A stretch of DNA of 64,000 nt, from positions 124,001 through 188,000 of the forward strand of contig JAEUMD010000018.1 of NCBI GenBank assembly GCA_016793635.1. The letters run 5' to 3'. The position numbers and the translations under genes are program-made. The notes beneath the pieces were generated by a model. The model saw nothing but the letters and a program-made list of their open reading frames with translations. It made no database searches and had not been told where the DNA came from. The stretch's first letter is position 1. Each line of letters begins with the position of its first letter. This stretch comes from Hyphomicrobiaceae bacterium (lineage in GTDB: Bacteria; Pseudomonadota; Alphaproteobacteria; Rhizobiales; Hyphomicrobiaceae). Below are positions 36,789 to 47,636 of the stretch, piece by piece.

Positions 36789-39092
36789 ATGCTCGAGAAG
36801 TTCAAGCATCTGGCGGACGGCAATCCGCTGTCTTCGAAAGTTCCCGTGCTCGGTTTCGGAACCGCGCTCATCGTCATCTCTTGGCTAGCGGTGTGGATGC
36901 AGATCGCCGCCGAACGAGGCTCGATGGTGCATTCCGCGACCCACGAGACGACCAATCTCGCGCTCGTGTTCGAGCAGAGCGTCGAGCGCACGGCAACCGA
37001 CATCGACCGCATCATCAAGTACCTGCGCTCGAGCTACGAGCGGAACGGCTACGCCGCCGACTGGCCGAAGCTGGTGCAGGAGGAATTCACATTCAACAAG
37101 CAGACCGTGCAGATCGCGATCATCGATCGCGGCGGCATGATGATCACCAGTACGAAGATGCTCTACCCCGATCCTCCCGTCGATCTGAGTGACCGCGAGC
37201 ACTACAAGGTTCACACTCAGGGCAACCAGGATCGCCTGTTCATTTCGCGTCCGCTGATGGGGCGCGCGTCGCACAAATCGTCGGTGCAGTTCACGCGGCC
37301 GTTCCGCGATGCCAAGGGCGAGTTCGCCGGTGTCATCGTCGTCTCGCTCGACCCCGAGTTCTTGATCCGCGAGTACGCATCGCTGAAGCTTGGCGCGTCC
37401 GGCGGACTGGCGCTCGTCGGCGACGACGGCATCGTACGTGCCGGTGCCGGCATCTACCAATCACTGCTCGGCAAGGCATACGGCCGCGCCGCCGAGCCAG
37501 GCGTGCCAGACGCGCAGACAGGCGTCAGCGTCAACGTCGAGGAAACCCGAAACGGGCCGGTCATCGCCGCCTCGCGCAAGATCGACGCCATCCCCCTCAC
37601 CGCCGTCATCACCCGCAGCAATCTCCCGCAGTACGCTGCGTGGGACGCAAACAGGCAGACCTATCTCGGCCTCGGCGCGATCATGACGTTCGTTACGGCG
37701 CTTGCGATCGCGACGAGCCTGCTGCGCCGGCGCGGCTATGAGCGTCAGCTCAACTTCCTCGCCCGCTACGACGCGCTGACCGGCCTGCCGAACCGCACAG
37801 AGTTCTCGAACCGCCTCGCCGAGCTCCTGCGCACGCGCCCTCGCGGCGTTTCCGTGTATCTCGTCGATCTCGACGACTTCAAACAGATCAACGATCACCA
37901 CGGCCACCCGATCGGCGACGCACTGCTTGTCGCCGTCGGCCAGCGGCTACGGCGAACCGCCGGACGCGACGATTTCGTCGCCCGCCTCAGCGGCGACGAG
38001 TTCGCGCTCATCGAGGTCCGCCCGGCAGACGCCGCGCCGTCCATGCTCGGCAGCGAGCTTTGCCGCGAGCTGTCGCGGCCCTACGACATCGAGGGCGTGC
38101 GCCTGCAGAGCGGCGCCAGCATTGGTGTCGTCAACGCCAACGAAAACTACGCCGACGAGGACCAGCTGATGCGCTGCGGCGACCTCGCGCTCTACGCCGC
38201 GAAGAATGCCGGCGGCAGCACGGTTCGCCAGTTCGAGGAACGTATGCACGAAGAGTCGCGCGAACGGCGCGCCATCGAAACGGGGCTGCGCGAGGCGCTC
38301 GCCATGGACCATCTCGAACTGCACTATCAACCGATCCTCGACGTCGCCACGCTCAACGTCACCGGCTTCGAGGCGTTGGTGCGCTGGCGCCACCCTGAGA
38401 AGGGGCTCATTCCGCCCCTGTCGTTCATTCCCGTCGCCGAGCAGACGGGCCTCATCGTCGACATCGGCGCCTGGGTGATCCGGCAGGCCTGCCGCGAGAT
38501 CGCGGCCAAGGCACCCGGCTACAAGATCGCGGTGAACGTTTCGGCGATCGAGTTCCGCGACTCGGACGTCGCCGCAACGGTGCGCGCGGCTCTGGCGGAA
38601 AGTGGCCTGCCCGCCAGTCAGCTCGAGATCGAGATCACGGAATCGCTACTGATGAAAAAGGATACCGCGACGCTCGGCCAGCTCGACGCACTCCGCAAGG
38701 CCGGGGTGATGATCTCGATGGACGATTTCGGCACCGGCTACTCGTCGCTCAGCTACCTGCAGTCCTATCCCATCGACTGCATCAAGATCGACCAGTCGTT
38801 CGTCCGCGCCATCGGCCAGATCGAGAATTCGCGCGCCATCATCAAGGCGATAGCGACGCTCGCCGCAAGCCTCAACATGACGACGATCGCCGAAGGCGTC
38901 GAGACGGAAGCACAACTGGCGACGCTGGAAACGGTCGGCTGCAACGAGGCGCAAGGCTATCTCTTCAGTCCGCCCAAACCGATCGACGTTATCCTGAGCT
39001 GGATGGCGGAGCGCCATTCGACGCGCGGCGCGGCTGCCCTCAAGAAGCTTCGGACCGAACGTGAGGCCGCAAAGGAGACCGCAGCAGCGTGA
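36789..39092 (+). CDS. Membrane GGDEF-EAL protein (cyclic di-GMP turnover)
   Basis: 767 aa. A first membrane segment (about residues 20-38) and a second (about 295-312) flank a periplasmic sensor of the Cache type. The GGDEF domain follows (about 325-480), with the active-site motif written as SGDEF (RLSGDEFALIE). The EAL domain (about 500-750) keeps FEALVRW, the metal/catalytic residues in MDDFGTGYSSL, and IEITESLL. The EAL half looks competent. The GGDEF half has a serine at the first motif position, which may be tolerated. ATG 36789 was preferred over the TTG six bases upstream. Confidence 0.88.
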   Translation: MLEKFKHLADGNPLSSKVPVLGFGTALIVISWLAVWMQIAAERGSMVHSATHETTNLALVFEQSVERTATDIDRIIKYLRSSYERNGYAADWPKLVQEEFTFNKQTVQIAIIDRGGMMITSTKMLYPDPPVDLSDREHYKVHTQGNQDRLFISRPLMGRASHKSSVQFTRPFRDAKGEFAGVIVVSLDPEFLIREYASLKLGASGGLALVGDDGIVRAGAGIYQSLLGKAYGRAAEPGVPDAQTGVSVNVEETRNGPVIAASRKIDAIPLTAVITRSNLPQYAAWDANRQTYLGLGAIMTFVTALAIATSLLRRRGYERQLNFLARYDALTGLPNRTEFSNRLAELLRTRPRGVSVYLVDLDDFKQINDHHGHPIGDALLVAVGQRLRRTAGRDDFVARLSGDEFALIEVRPADAAPSMLGSELCRELSRPYDIEGVRLQSGASIGVVNANENYADEDQLMRCGDLALYAAKNAGGSTVRQFEERMHEESRERRAIETGLREALAMDHLELHYQPILDVATLNVTGFEALVRWRHPEKGLIPPLSFIPVAEQTGLIVDIGAWVIRQACREIAAKAPGYKIAVNVSAIEFRDSDVAATVRAALAESGLPASQLEIEITESLLMKKDTATLGQLDALRKAGVMISMDDFGTGYSSLSYLQSYPIDCIKIDQSFVRAIGQIENSRAIIKAIATLAASLNMTTIAEGVETEAQLATLETVGCNEAQGYLFSPPKPIDVILSWMAERHSTRGAAALKKLRTEREAAKETAAA

Positions 39093-39098
39093 CGCCCT

Positions 39099-39839
39099 TT
39101 ATCGGGCCAGCATGCCGATGCCGGAGGCGAGCAGCACGAGCAGGACGATGGCACGGAAATGCTCGGCGGGAATCAGGCTGCGCAGGCGGCGACCGACCTC
39201 GACGCCGGCAACGGCGGGCATAACGGCCACGGCCGACGCGAGCAGCAATTCCCGCCCGACCGCTCCGCTTGCGACGAGGGCCACGGCCAGCGCGGCCGAC
39301 GAGAGCAGCACGCCGAGGTTGATCGCCTGCACGGATCTCGCGGGGTCCATGTCGAGCGCCATCACATAGGGCACGAGTGGCATCACTTGCGAACCGGTCA
39401 GGCCCGTCAGCACGCCATTGAGGAAGCCGACCGGCACTTGCATCGATCGCGCCGCCGCAGGCGTCAGCGACAGATGTGGACGGGCGAGCGCGAACAGACT
39501 GTAGGCGACGATGGTGACTCCGAGCACGAGAACGGCATGGCGCGGCTCGCTTGCGAGCAGCAGCCAGATGCCGAGAAGAATGCCAGGCAGCATGGCGAAA
39601 TAGAGCCGCGAGAATGCCTGCCACGTCTCGCCGAGGTGCCCATTGAAAAGCGCCACTGCGATGTTGGTGGCCATCGCCGGCAGCAGCACGATCGCCATGG
39701 CGTGACGGAGCCCAACGGCAAATACCAGGAACGGCAAGGCGCTCGACGCATAGCCGAGCCCCGTCGCCCCCTTGACGACGCCGGCAAGCGTCAAGCCCGC
39801 CGCGACAACTCCAATATGACCGAGATCGATGTCACCCAT
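39099..39839 (-). CDS. TauE/SafE-family permease
   Basis: 246 aa with about eight membrane segments in two halves, and the family signature region LAGVVKGATGLGYASSALPFL near the N-terminus and GFLNGVLTGLTGSQVMPLVPY in the second half. These permeases export sulfite, sulfoacetate or related anions; the substrate here is unknown. It converges on the GGDEF-EAL gene with 6 nt between stops. Confidence 0.85.
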   Translation of the reverse strand: MGDIDLGHIGVVAAGLTLAGVVKGATGLGYASSALPFLVFAVGLRHAMAIVLLPAMATNIAVALFNGHLGETWQAFSRLYFAMLPGILLGIWLLLASEPRHAVLVLGVTIVAYSLFALARPHLSLTPAAARSMQVPVGFLNGVLTGLTGSQVMPLVPYVMALDMDPARSVQAINLGVLLSSAALAVALVASGAVGRELLLASAVAVMPAVAGVEVGRRLRSLIPAEHFRAIVLLVLLASGIGMLAR

Positions 39840-40033
39840 TCGCTGCTGGCCCGCCTCCGGCGCGCTTGGGCTAGGGTCCCGATTTAGAAGTTCGCCATCG
39901 CATGGCCGCGAGCGTAACGGCGAACTTATGAATCGAAGGGACCACTAGACCCATAGAGTCACTCGTGTGGTTCAGATCGCGAAGTTGGCTTGGAGGTGGG
40001 CCACACGTAGATGCGAACTTGGCGTTCACCACA

Positions 40034-40834
40034 CTAGCCCGAGAGATCCTCGACGCCAGCGAAAGGCCGGCCATCGGCATCGAGGAACCATGGCTTCACG
40101 CTCGTCCCGCGCTTCAGCGAGTACATGTAGAAGATGGGCATGGATCGTGGGAAGAGATCGCGGTAGGCGCGTCCGTTGAATGTGACGAAGATGGAGTCGG
40201 GGAAGATGGCCTCGACCGCACGGCGCTCGACCATGTTCATGGCCAGATAGCGCCTGGCGCCCTCCTCGGCCGCACCACCGCCGCGATACCACTTGGCAGC
40301 GCAGCGCTCGAGGCTGCCGACCATCGCCGCCGACACCTCCGCCTCCGACACCCCGCCATTGCCCCGCGCCGCCCCCGCTTCGTAGGCCGCCACCACCCCG
40401 CTCAGACGGACCGTGCGCATTCCGCGCGCGCGCGCCGCGCGGTCGACCTCCGCATAGTAGTTCTCGATAGCCTCCTCGGCGTGGCCGTTGAGGCGGGCGT
40501 GCGTATCGGTGAGGCAGATGGTGAAGCGCGCTCCGGGTACGTAGGCGCGTGCGATCTTCTGCCCCATGCCATCGAGATAAGTGAGGCAAGCGAGGTCGGG
40601 GGCGGCGACCGCGGAGCGTGGGCCCTTGCCCCAGTAGAGCACGAAGTGGATCGGCCCGCTGGCCGCCCGCCGGCGTTCGATCACCTCGAGCAACACCGCG
40701 CGGTCCGATGGCTGCTCTCGCTTGTAGGCCCAGGTGTTGAACGACTGCAGGATCGCCGTCGCATCCCTGTGCGTCGCCCCGTGCGGAACCGCCTCCCGGA
40801 GCGCCGCCGCAGCCATCGCAAAGTCCTTACGCAT
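40034..40834 (-). CDS. Possible isocyanide synthase-like (DIT1/PvcA superfamily) protein
   Basis: 266 aa soluble protein. The order HFVLYWGKGP, PDLACLTYL, then ARAYVPGARFTICLTD parallels the PvcA/IsnA/DIT1 core in which a lysine motif, a PDL segment and PGAxxTICSDG occur in the same spacing; a late segment IFPDSIFVTFNG echoes the C-terminal half. PvcA-type enzymes make isonitriles from aromatic amino acids and ribulose 5-phosphate. Similarity is by eye, so the role is unproven. ATG 40834 has a GGGAGAG ribosome site. No partner oxygenase (PvcB type) is adjacent. Confidence 0.4.
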   Translation of the reverse strand: MRKDFAMAAAALREAVPHGATHRDATAILQSFNTWAYKREQPSDRAVLLEVIERRRAASGPIHFVLYWGKGPRSAVAAPDLACLTYLDGMGQKIARAYVPGARFTICLTDTHARLNGHAEEAIENYYAEVDRAARARGMRTVRLSGVVAAYEAGAARGNGGVSEAEVSAAMVGSLERCAAKWYRGGGAAEEGARRYLAMNMVERRAVEAIFPDSIFVTFNGRAYRDLFPRSMPIFYMYSLKRGTSVKPWFLDADGRPFAGVEDLSG

Positions 40835-40913
40835 ACGCTCTCCCGTCACTGCGAACGCCGTGGCGCTTGCCCGCGCCAAGTCGACTGGTTGAACGGCTGT
40901 CAAACCGTCAATC

Positions 40914-40925
40914 AATTGATCAATT
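40914..40925. promoter_or_regulatory. Perfect 12-bp palindrome between divergent genes
   Basis: AATTGATCAATT lies in an AT-rich divergent promoter region (40880-41060) between the isocyanide-synthase-like gene and pxpB. It is a plausible operator for either gene. No cognate regulator gene is next to it. Confidence 0.4.
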
Positions 40926-40993
40926 TCCGCAGTTCAATCAGAACAAAATGTTTTATACAATTATAAAGTCTGGATAACTCATGTAAATGATAT

Positions 40994-41821
40994 ATGAATA
41001 CAGAAACTAATACCTGGATCGTCGATCAATACATAACGGAACAACTTCGTATAGCCGGGCCGGTTGATACCGATGACTCTACGAAAATTGTTGCCGCGGG
41101 TGACCGTGCCTTGCTCGTCGATTTCCTCCCACCGGCAGAGCCTTCAGCCGCGACGCCCCCCCGCGCTTTCGATCCCGACCGTCATGCCCGCGTGCTGGCG
41201 CTCGATGCGGCGGTCACGCGGAACAAGGTTGCCGGCGTCGTCGAGTGCATCGTCGCCTACGCCAGCCTGCTCGTTTGCTACGACCCGCTCGCCACGACAC
41301 CCGAGGCGTTGGCGGCCACTCTGCGCAAGCTGCTGGGAGAGCAGTCCGGCGCGGGCCCGCGCCGGCGATCCTGGCGCGTGCCCGTCTGCTATGGCGGTTC
41401 CCACGGTCCTGATCTGGCGGAGGTCGCGGCGCGATGCGGGTCGAGCGCGGACGACATCGTCGTGATGCACGCTTCCGCCTGCTACACCGTCGCCATGTTC
41501 GGCTTCCTGCCCGGCTTCGCCTACCTCGCAGGGCTTCCCGATCACCTCGCGGTGCCGCGCCGCGCAACCCCGCGAACGCGCGTGCCGGAAGGCGGTATAG
41601 GCATCGGCGGCGCGCAGACCGCGATCGGCTCCGTGGCGGGGCCGAGTGGTTGGCACCAGATCGGGCGCACGCCGGTTCGTACGTTCGCGCCGTCCCGCCA
41701 GCCGGTGACGTTCCTCGATATCGGCGACGAGATTCACTTCGTCGCAATCGATAGCACGCGTTTCGCCCTCATGGCCGCGGCCGCCGAGCACGGCGAACTC
41801 GTGGCGGAGATCATCTCGTGA
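40994..41821 (+). CDS. pxpB: 5-oxoprolinase subunit PxpB (KipI family)
   Basis: 275 aa. The KipI core begins at VAAGDRALLVDF (about residue 33) and continues with VPVCYGGSHGPDLAEVA and FGFLPGFAYLAGLP, then GGIGIGGAQTAIGSVAGPSGWHQIG. With PxpA and PxpC it opens 5-oxoproline to glutamate using ATP. The first 32 residues are an extension not usual in the family and are encoded by AT-rich codons. ATG 40994 lacks a good ribosome site, so the true start is uncertain. pxpC overlaps its stop. Confidence 0.85.
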   Translation: MNTETNTWIVDQYITEQLRIAGPVDTDDSTKIVAAGDRALLVDFLPPAEPSAATPPRAFDPDRHARVLALDAAVTRNKVAGVVECIVAYASLLVCYDPLATTPEALAATLRKLLGEQSGAGPRRRSWRVPVCYGGSHGPDLAEVAARCGSSADDIVVMHASACYTVAMFGFLPGFAYLAGLPDHLAVPRRATPRTRVPEGGIGIGGAQTAIGSVAGPSGWHQIGRTPVRTFAPSRQPVTFLDIGDEIHFVAIDSTRFALMAAAAEHGELVAEIIS

Positions 41822-42846
41822 CGGCGCTCGAGGTGGTTCGCTGCGGTCCGCTCGCCGCGCTCCAGGACACCGGGCGGCCGGGGCTTGCGCGTCTCGGCAT
41901 CCCTCGCTCGGGCGCGATGGACCCGCGCGCCCTGTCGCTCGCCAACGCTCTCGTCGGCAACGCAGCCGGAGAGGCGGCTATCGAGTTGGCCTGGAGCGCG
42001 ATCGAACTCCGCGCAAGCGGTGGCCCGGCCCGGCTGGCGGTCGCGGGAGCTCCGGCCGCGGTGCGCGTCGGCGGGTGCGTCGTCCCCCACCATGCTGCCT
42101 TCACCCTCGAGGAGGGCGAGACCGTCATGGTCGCGCGAGCGGACGAGGGCGTCTTCACCATGCTGGCCGCCGCCGGCGGCTTCGACGTCGCGCCCGTGCT
42201 GGCGAGCCGATCGCTCTATACGCGCGGGGGGATCGGTGGTGTCGAGGGGCGCGGCCTGAGGACGGGCGATACACTGAAACTCCGGCCGGCGGATCGGGAC
42301 CCCGGTCCCCTGCTGCGCGCCGCGCCGGTCGTGATCGACAGCTCGGCCGCAGTGCTGCGTGTCGTCCGTGGCCCCGAGCACTCCCTTTTCACGGCTACCG
42401 CCTACGCCTGCTTGTTCGGTCAAACCTACCGCCTCGGCGAGCAGTCGGACCGCATGGCCTACCGTCTCTCCGGCGCACCGCTCGAGCGCGAGCGGATGAC
42501 CGAGATGATCTCGACCGGCACGCTCCCCGGCGCGATCCAGGTGCCGCCCGATGGCCAGCCGCTGGTGTTGATGGCAGATTGCCAGACGATTGGAGGCTAT
42601 CCGCGCATCGCGATGGTGATCGCGGTCGACCTGCCGCTGCTGGCGCAATGCCGTCCGGGGGCGTCGATCAACTTCACCGAGGTCGGCGTGGCGGAAGCAC
42701 ACCGGCTGCTGCGTGAGGCGGCGTCGCGCCCCGCTGCGACGTGGACGTGGGCTGGAACACCTTCCGCCGAGCCAAGCTTCGCCGCGCTGGCGCAAGACTG
42801 CCGCGACAACACCGTCGATGCTCTAAATCCAGCTACCTGGGCCTAG
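41818..42846 (+). CDS. pxpC: 5-oxoprolinase subunit PxpC (KipA, biotin-dependent carboxyltransferase-like)
   Basis: 342 aa from GTG 41818, which overlaps the pxpB stop (GTGA). CGPLAALQDTGRPGLARLGIPRSGAMDP is split across the family's N-terminal signature, and VRGPEHSLFT and QTYRLGEQSDRMAYRLSG follow. It acts with PxpA and PxpB in 5-oxoproline cleavage. PxpA is not encoded next to this pair, so it must be elsewhere or the pair acts on something else. Confidence 0.88.
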   Translation: MTALEVVRCGPLAALQDTGRPGLARLGIPRSGAMDPRALSLANALVGNAAGEAAIELAWSAIELRASGGPARLAVAGAPAAVRVGGCVVPHHAAFTLEEGETVMVARADEGVFTMLAAAGGFDVAPVLASRSLYTRGGIGGVEGRGLRTGDTLKLRPADRDPGPLLRAAPVVIDSSAAVLRVVRGPEHSLFTATAYACLFGQTYRLGEQSDRMAYRLSGAPLERERMTEMISTGTLPGAIQVPPDGQPLVLMADCQTIGGYPRIAMVIAVDLPLLAQCRPGASINFTEVGVAEAHRLLREAASRPAATWTWAGTPSAEPSFAALAQDCRDNTVDALNPATWA

Positions 42847-42974
42847 GCATCATCCGACCGCACGGAATCTCGGTGGCGATGAGTGCTCGGATAAAGACGC
42901 CCGACAATCCTGGTGCTAGAGCACTTTTATCCGCTCAGGGGAGCTGCAAGCGGCTCCCCTGAGCGGATAGCGCT

Positions 42975-42978
<4 letters not shown>
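42847..42978. repeat. Palindromic intergenic repeat, copy A
   Basis: 132 nt filling the whole gap between pxpC and ettA, and containing the ettA stop codon. It opens GCATCATCCGACCGCACGG. The 3' half is a nested hairpin: outer arms CTAGAGC (42916-42922) and GCTCTAG (42972-42978), and a perfect 16-bp inner stem (42929-42944 with 42953-42968). A second copy is at 50834-50966. It may also terminate both convergent genes. Confidence 0.75.
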
Positions 42979-44636
<1,658 letters not shown>

Positions 44637-44793
44637 GGGGGGGCGCCTCTCTCGGGATCAAGCGTTCTCTAAAAAGCGAACCGCTATGTAGTCGATTGCG
44701 CCTGCCCGCACAACGCCGCCGGAAAGCGCTCCGTGGTGGCATCGCGCCCGCCCTGCCGCCGGCTGCACCCGTCTTTCGAGCCCGGAGGCCATT

Positions 44794-45507
44794 GTGACAA
44801 TGCCGCAGAACAACGACCATCACGGCGACCACGCGCGATCCGCCATCTCCGGACGCTCGTTCCGGCCTCGCGATCTCGTTGCCCTGGAGACCGTCCGGCC
44901 GTCGCTCGCCGTGCGCATCCTCGCCGACCATCCCAACCTGCAACCGGGCGCGCTCGTCTCGCGCGAGGATCTCGCGCACTACCGGCTGCTCGTCGTGCAA
45001 GAGCTGCTGCTCAAGGAGCACGGCGAAATCGACGAACTCGACCGCGCGGTGGCCGAGAGCATGTCGCGCGAGGCGTCGCTCGTCGCCAACGTGCAGAACC
45101 AGTTCGCGAGCCAGCGGACCTTCGGCGAGCGCCTGTCGGATCGCATGGCGAGCTTCGGCGGAAGCTGGACGTTCATCGTGCTGTTCGCCGCGGTCCTCGG
45201 CAGTTGGATCGTGCTCAATATCGCGGAGGGCGGCCAGGCCTTCGACCCCTATCCGTTCATCCTGCTGAACCTCGTTCTCTCATGCCTCGCGGCGATCCAG
45301 GCGCCGATCATCATGATGAGCCAGCAGCGGCAGGAGGCAAAGGACCGTCTGCGTGCCCTCAACGACTATCAGGTCAACCTCAAGGCCGAGCTCGAGATCC
45401 GTCATCTGCACGAGAAGATCGACCACCTGACGAGCAAGCAATGGCAGAGGCTGCTCGAAATCCAGCAAATGCAGCTCGACATGATGGAGGACCGCGGCCG
45501 GCGATAG
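44794..45507 (+). CDS. DUF1003-family membrane protein
   Basis: 237 aa. Two membrane segments (SWTFIVLFAAVLGSWIVLN and PFILLNLVLSCLAAIQAPIIMM) are followed by the family motif SQQRQEAKDRLRALNDYQVNLKAE and a coiled-coil C-terminus. Function unknown. Start is GTG 44794 with GGAGG five bases ahead; ATG 44800 is equally possible. It is divergent from ettA. Confidence 0.85.
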   Translation: MTMPQNNDHHGDHARSAISGRSFRPRDLVALETVRPSLAVRILADHPNLQPGALVSREDLAHYRLLVVQELLLKEHGEIDELDRAVAESMSREASLVANVQNQFASQRTFGERLSDRMASFGGSWTFIVLFAAVLGSWIVLNIAEGGQAFDPYPFILLNLVLSCLAAIQAPIIMMSQQRQEAKDRLRALNDYQVNLKAELEIRHLHEKIDHLTSKQWQRLLEIQQMQLDMMEDRGRR

Positions 45508-45631
45508 CCCTTCCTTTGCCTCCCTGGTCGCGAGGTCAACGGCTTGCAACCCTCGCGTCTGTCCACCGCCCGCGTGCGCCGCACGGCGGCCAGCACTTCC
45601 CAGGCCGCTTCGCAACTGCGATGGTCGCCCC

Positions 45632-46276
45632 ATGACTCAAGAACCCGAATCCGCCCGCCACCTCGTCTATTTCGCCGACCCGATGTGTTCGTGGTGCTGG
45701 GGCTTCGCGCCCGTGATCTCGGCGATCGCAGAGCATTTCGGCGAGCGCCTGCCGATCACGCTCGTCGTCGGCGGGCTCCGCCCCGGCACGACATCGCCGA
45801 TGTCGGACGCCATGAAACGCGAGATCCGCACCCATTGGGAGCATGTCGCCGAGCGAACCGGACAGCCCTTCGACTTCGCGTTCTTCGAGCGCAAGAACTT
45901 CGTCTACGACACCGAGCCGGCCGACCGCGCAGCAGTCGTCGCAGCTCTTCTCAATCCGCGCCTCGCGCTCTCATATTTCACCAGCATTCAGCGCGCGTTC
46001 TACGCGGAGAACCGTGACGTGACGGACGCAGCCACGCTCGCCAGCCTCGCCGCGGATCACGGCATGGACGCGGCCCAGTTCAGCGCCGCGCTCGCTACGG
46101 AGGAAGCGCGTCGCGCGACGCAGCGCGACTTCGAGATTGCGCGCTCGTCGGGCGTCAAAGGCTTCCCCACCATCTTCGCGGGCGATCCTCAATCGGGCTA
46201 TGCTCTCGTCACTTCGGGCTATCGCCCGCTCGACGGCTTGACCGACATCCTGGAGGACTGGCTGGCGCAGGCATGA
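45632..46276 (+). CDS. DsbA-family oxidoreductase (cytoplasmic)
   Basis: 214 aa thioredoxin-fold protein of the DsbA superfamily. The active site is CSWCWGF near residue 20, and the cis-Pro region is SSGVKGFPTIFAG. There is no signal peptide, so it is not a periplasmic DsbA; FrnE-like or 2-hydroxychromene-isomerase-like roles are possible. It lies 124 nt after the DUF1003 gene on the same strand. Confidence 0.82.
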   Translation: MTQEPESARHLVYFADPMCSWCWGFAPVISAIAEHFGERLPITLVVGGLRPGTTSPMSDAMKREIRTHWEHVAERTGQPFDFAFFERKNFVYDTEPADRAAVVAALLNPRLALSYFTSIQRAFYAENRDVTDAATLASLAADHGMDAAQFSAALATEEARRATQRDFEIARSSGVKGFPTIFAGDPQSGYALVTSGYRPLDGLTDILEDWLAQA

Positions 46277-46322
46277 CGGCACAAGGCATCGTCGCGCCTG
46301 CCCCAAACGCCGATGCTGGCGC

Positions 46323-46706
46323 TCAACCTTCCAGCCGCTCGGCAATGATCATCATACCGCCGGCCGTCTCGACGATCGCCTCGACGGTGCCGTAGCTCGT
46401 CACGGTCTGGGCCAGGGTCCGCACGCCTTCGCCGAGATCCTCCATCGTATCCGGCAGGGACTCGACGAACACATAGGACAGCGCTCGGTTGGCAACCTGT
46501 GCCGCGATCTCTTCGCCGAACTCCTGCGCGATGAGCGCGCGCGCCGTGACGACGACGGACGAGCCATTGTCGGCCTGCCAGCTCGTGCACGGACAGCTCA
46601 TTCCGGTCGAGACGGGAACGAAGCCGAGGGCCGCGAACGCCGCGGCGGCGGCCTCCATGTCGTCGACGACTTGCAGCGGCGTGACGTTGCGAACGTTGAT
46701 GCTCAT
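46323..46706 (-). CDS. VOC/glyoxalase-like small protein
   Basis: 127 aa. NVTPLQVVDDMEAAAAAFAALGF at the N-terminus is the first beta-alpha unit of a vicinal-oxygen-chelate fold, and the C-terminus (GTVEAIVETAGGMMIIAERL) resembles its last strands. The usual metal His/Glu set is not obvious, so it may be a non-enzymatic member. A GGAGAA ribosome site precedes ATG 46706. Confidence 0.55.
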   Translation of the reverse strand: MSINVRNVTPLQVVDDMEAAAAAFAALGFVPVSTGMSCPCTSWQADNGSSVVVTARALIAQEFGEEIAAQVANRALSYVFVESLPDTMEDLGEGVRTLAQTVTSYGTVEAIVETAGGMMIIAERLEG

Positions 46707-46846
46707 GACAGGTTCTCCTGCTTGCGTGTTGTCGCGCGAGCAAGACCCTCGGCCGGATTCTCCGCAATCGCGTATTGTGCCGCTGAGATGAATTGGCGCG
46801 CTCTGGATTGATCTGGAGCAGAGGATTCCCGCTGCCCGGCCACCTC

Positions 46847-47635
46847 TCACCGCAGGTTCGACACTCCCGTGAAGAAGAAGCCGCCGAGGCCAACCGTGAA
46901 AACGAGCCAACCCCACAGCGTATGCTCGATCCAGACCGCCCAGAACGAGCGGTTCGCATGATAACGCCACGCGAACAGCATGCCCGTGACGAACGTTCCG
47001 GCGACCGCGAGCCAGTTGGCGAACAGGACATGGCCAAAACCGAACAGCAGTCCGTTGATGACGATCAGCGCCACGCTATTGTCGCGGAATAAAGGGCCAT
47101 AGCGATGGAAGAAGAATGTTCGGTAGGCAATCTCCTGGGGCACGACGGACAGGAACGGGTAGAGCAACATGACGCGCTCCCACACCTCACGCCGTTCCAT
47201 CATCATGTTGAGGAAGTGCCGCGGCATCAGCTCCGAAACCGCGTAGGCGATGGCGCTGCCGGCAATAGCGAATGACGCGAGGATTGAGAGGAGGGTCCGC
47301 AGACGCACGCCACGGCCCAGCTCCCGACGCAAGGAAAAGCCGCGGTCGAGCAGAAGGATGGTGACGAACGTCGCGAGCATCGGCGGCAGTACGGTAAAAA
47401 GCGGCAGGCGATAGCTCAGAACGACATGGATGAGGCCGATCGGTACGACAAGATAGAGAAGCACGATCTCCAGCGCGAGCCAGATCGAGCGCCAAAGCCC
47501 GGGCTGGCTGACTCCTGGTTTGCGCCGAAGCGTTCCGCCGGCCGCGACCTCGCCTGAGAAGCCGGAGCCAGTCCCAGCCTCCGCGAACGCATCCTCCTCC
47601 GATCCGAGCGGCGCATTTGCGCCCGTGCTCTTCAT
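46847..47635 (-). CDS. CPBP-family intramembrane metalloprotease
   Basis: 262 aa with about seven membrane segments. The motifs are PQEIAYRTFFFHRY (the glutamate and arginine of motif 1, with Gln in place of the first Glu), FGFGHVLFANW (motif 2 histidine) and IEHTLWGWLVF (motif 3 histidine). The family includes CAAX proteases and bacteriocin-immunity proteins; the substrate is unknown. It starts 2 nt before the stop of the ELM1-like gene and is probably cotranscribed with it. Confidence 0.82.
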   Translation of the reverse strand: MKSTGANAPLGSEEDAFAEAGTGSGFSGEVAAGGTLRRKPGVSQPGLWRSIWLALEIVLLYLVVPIGLIHVVLSYRLPLFTVLPPMLATFVTILLLDRGFSLRRELGRGVRLRTLLSILASFAIAGSAIAYAVSELMPRHFLNMMMERREVWERVMLLYPFLSVVPQEIAYRTFFFHRYGPLFRDNSVALIVINGLLFGFGHVLFANWLAVAGTFVTGMLFAWRYHANRSFWAVWIEHTLWGWLVFTVGLGGFFFTGVSNLR

Positions 47636-47636
47636 G

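Noticed and set aside
36476-37018. 180-codon minus-strand frame upstream of and into the GGDEF-EAL gene
   Set aside because: It overlaps the start of a well-supported gene on the other strand and has no family features.
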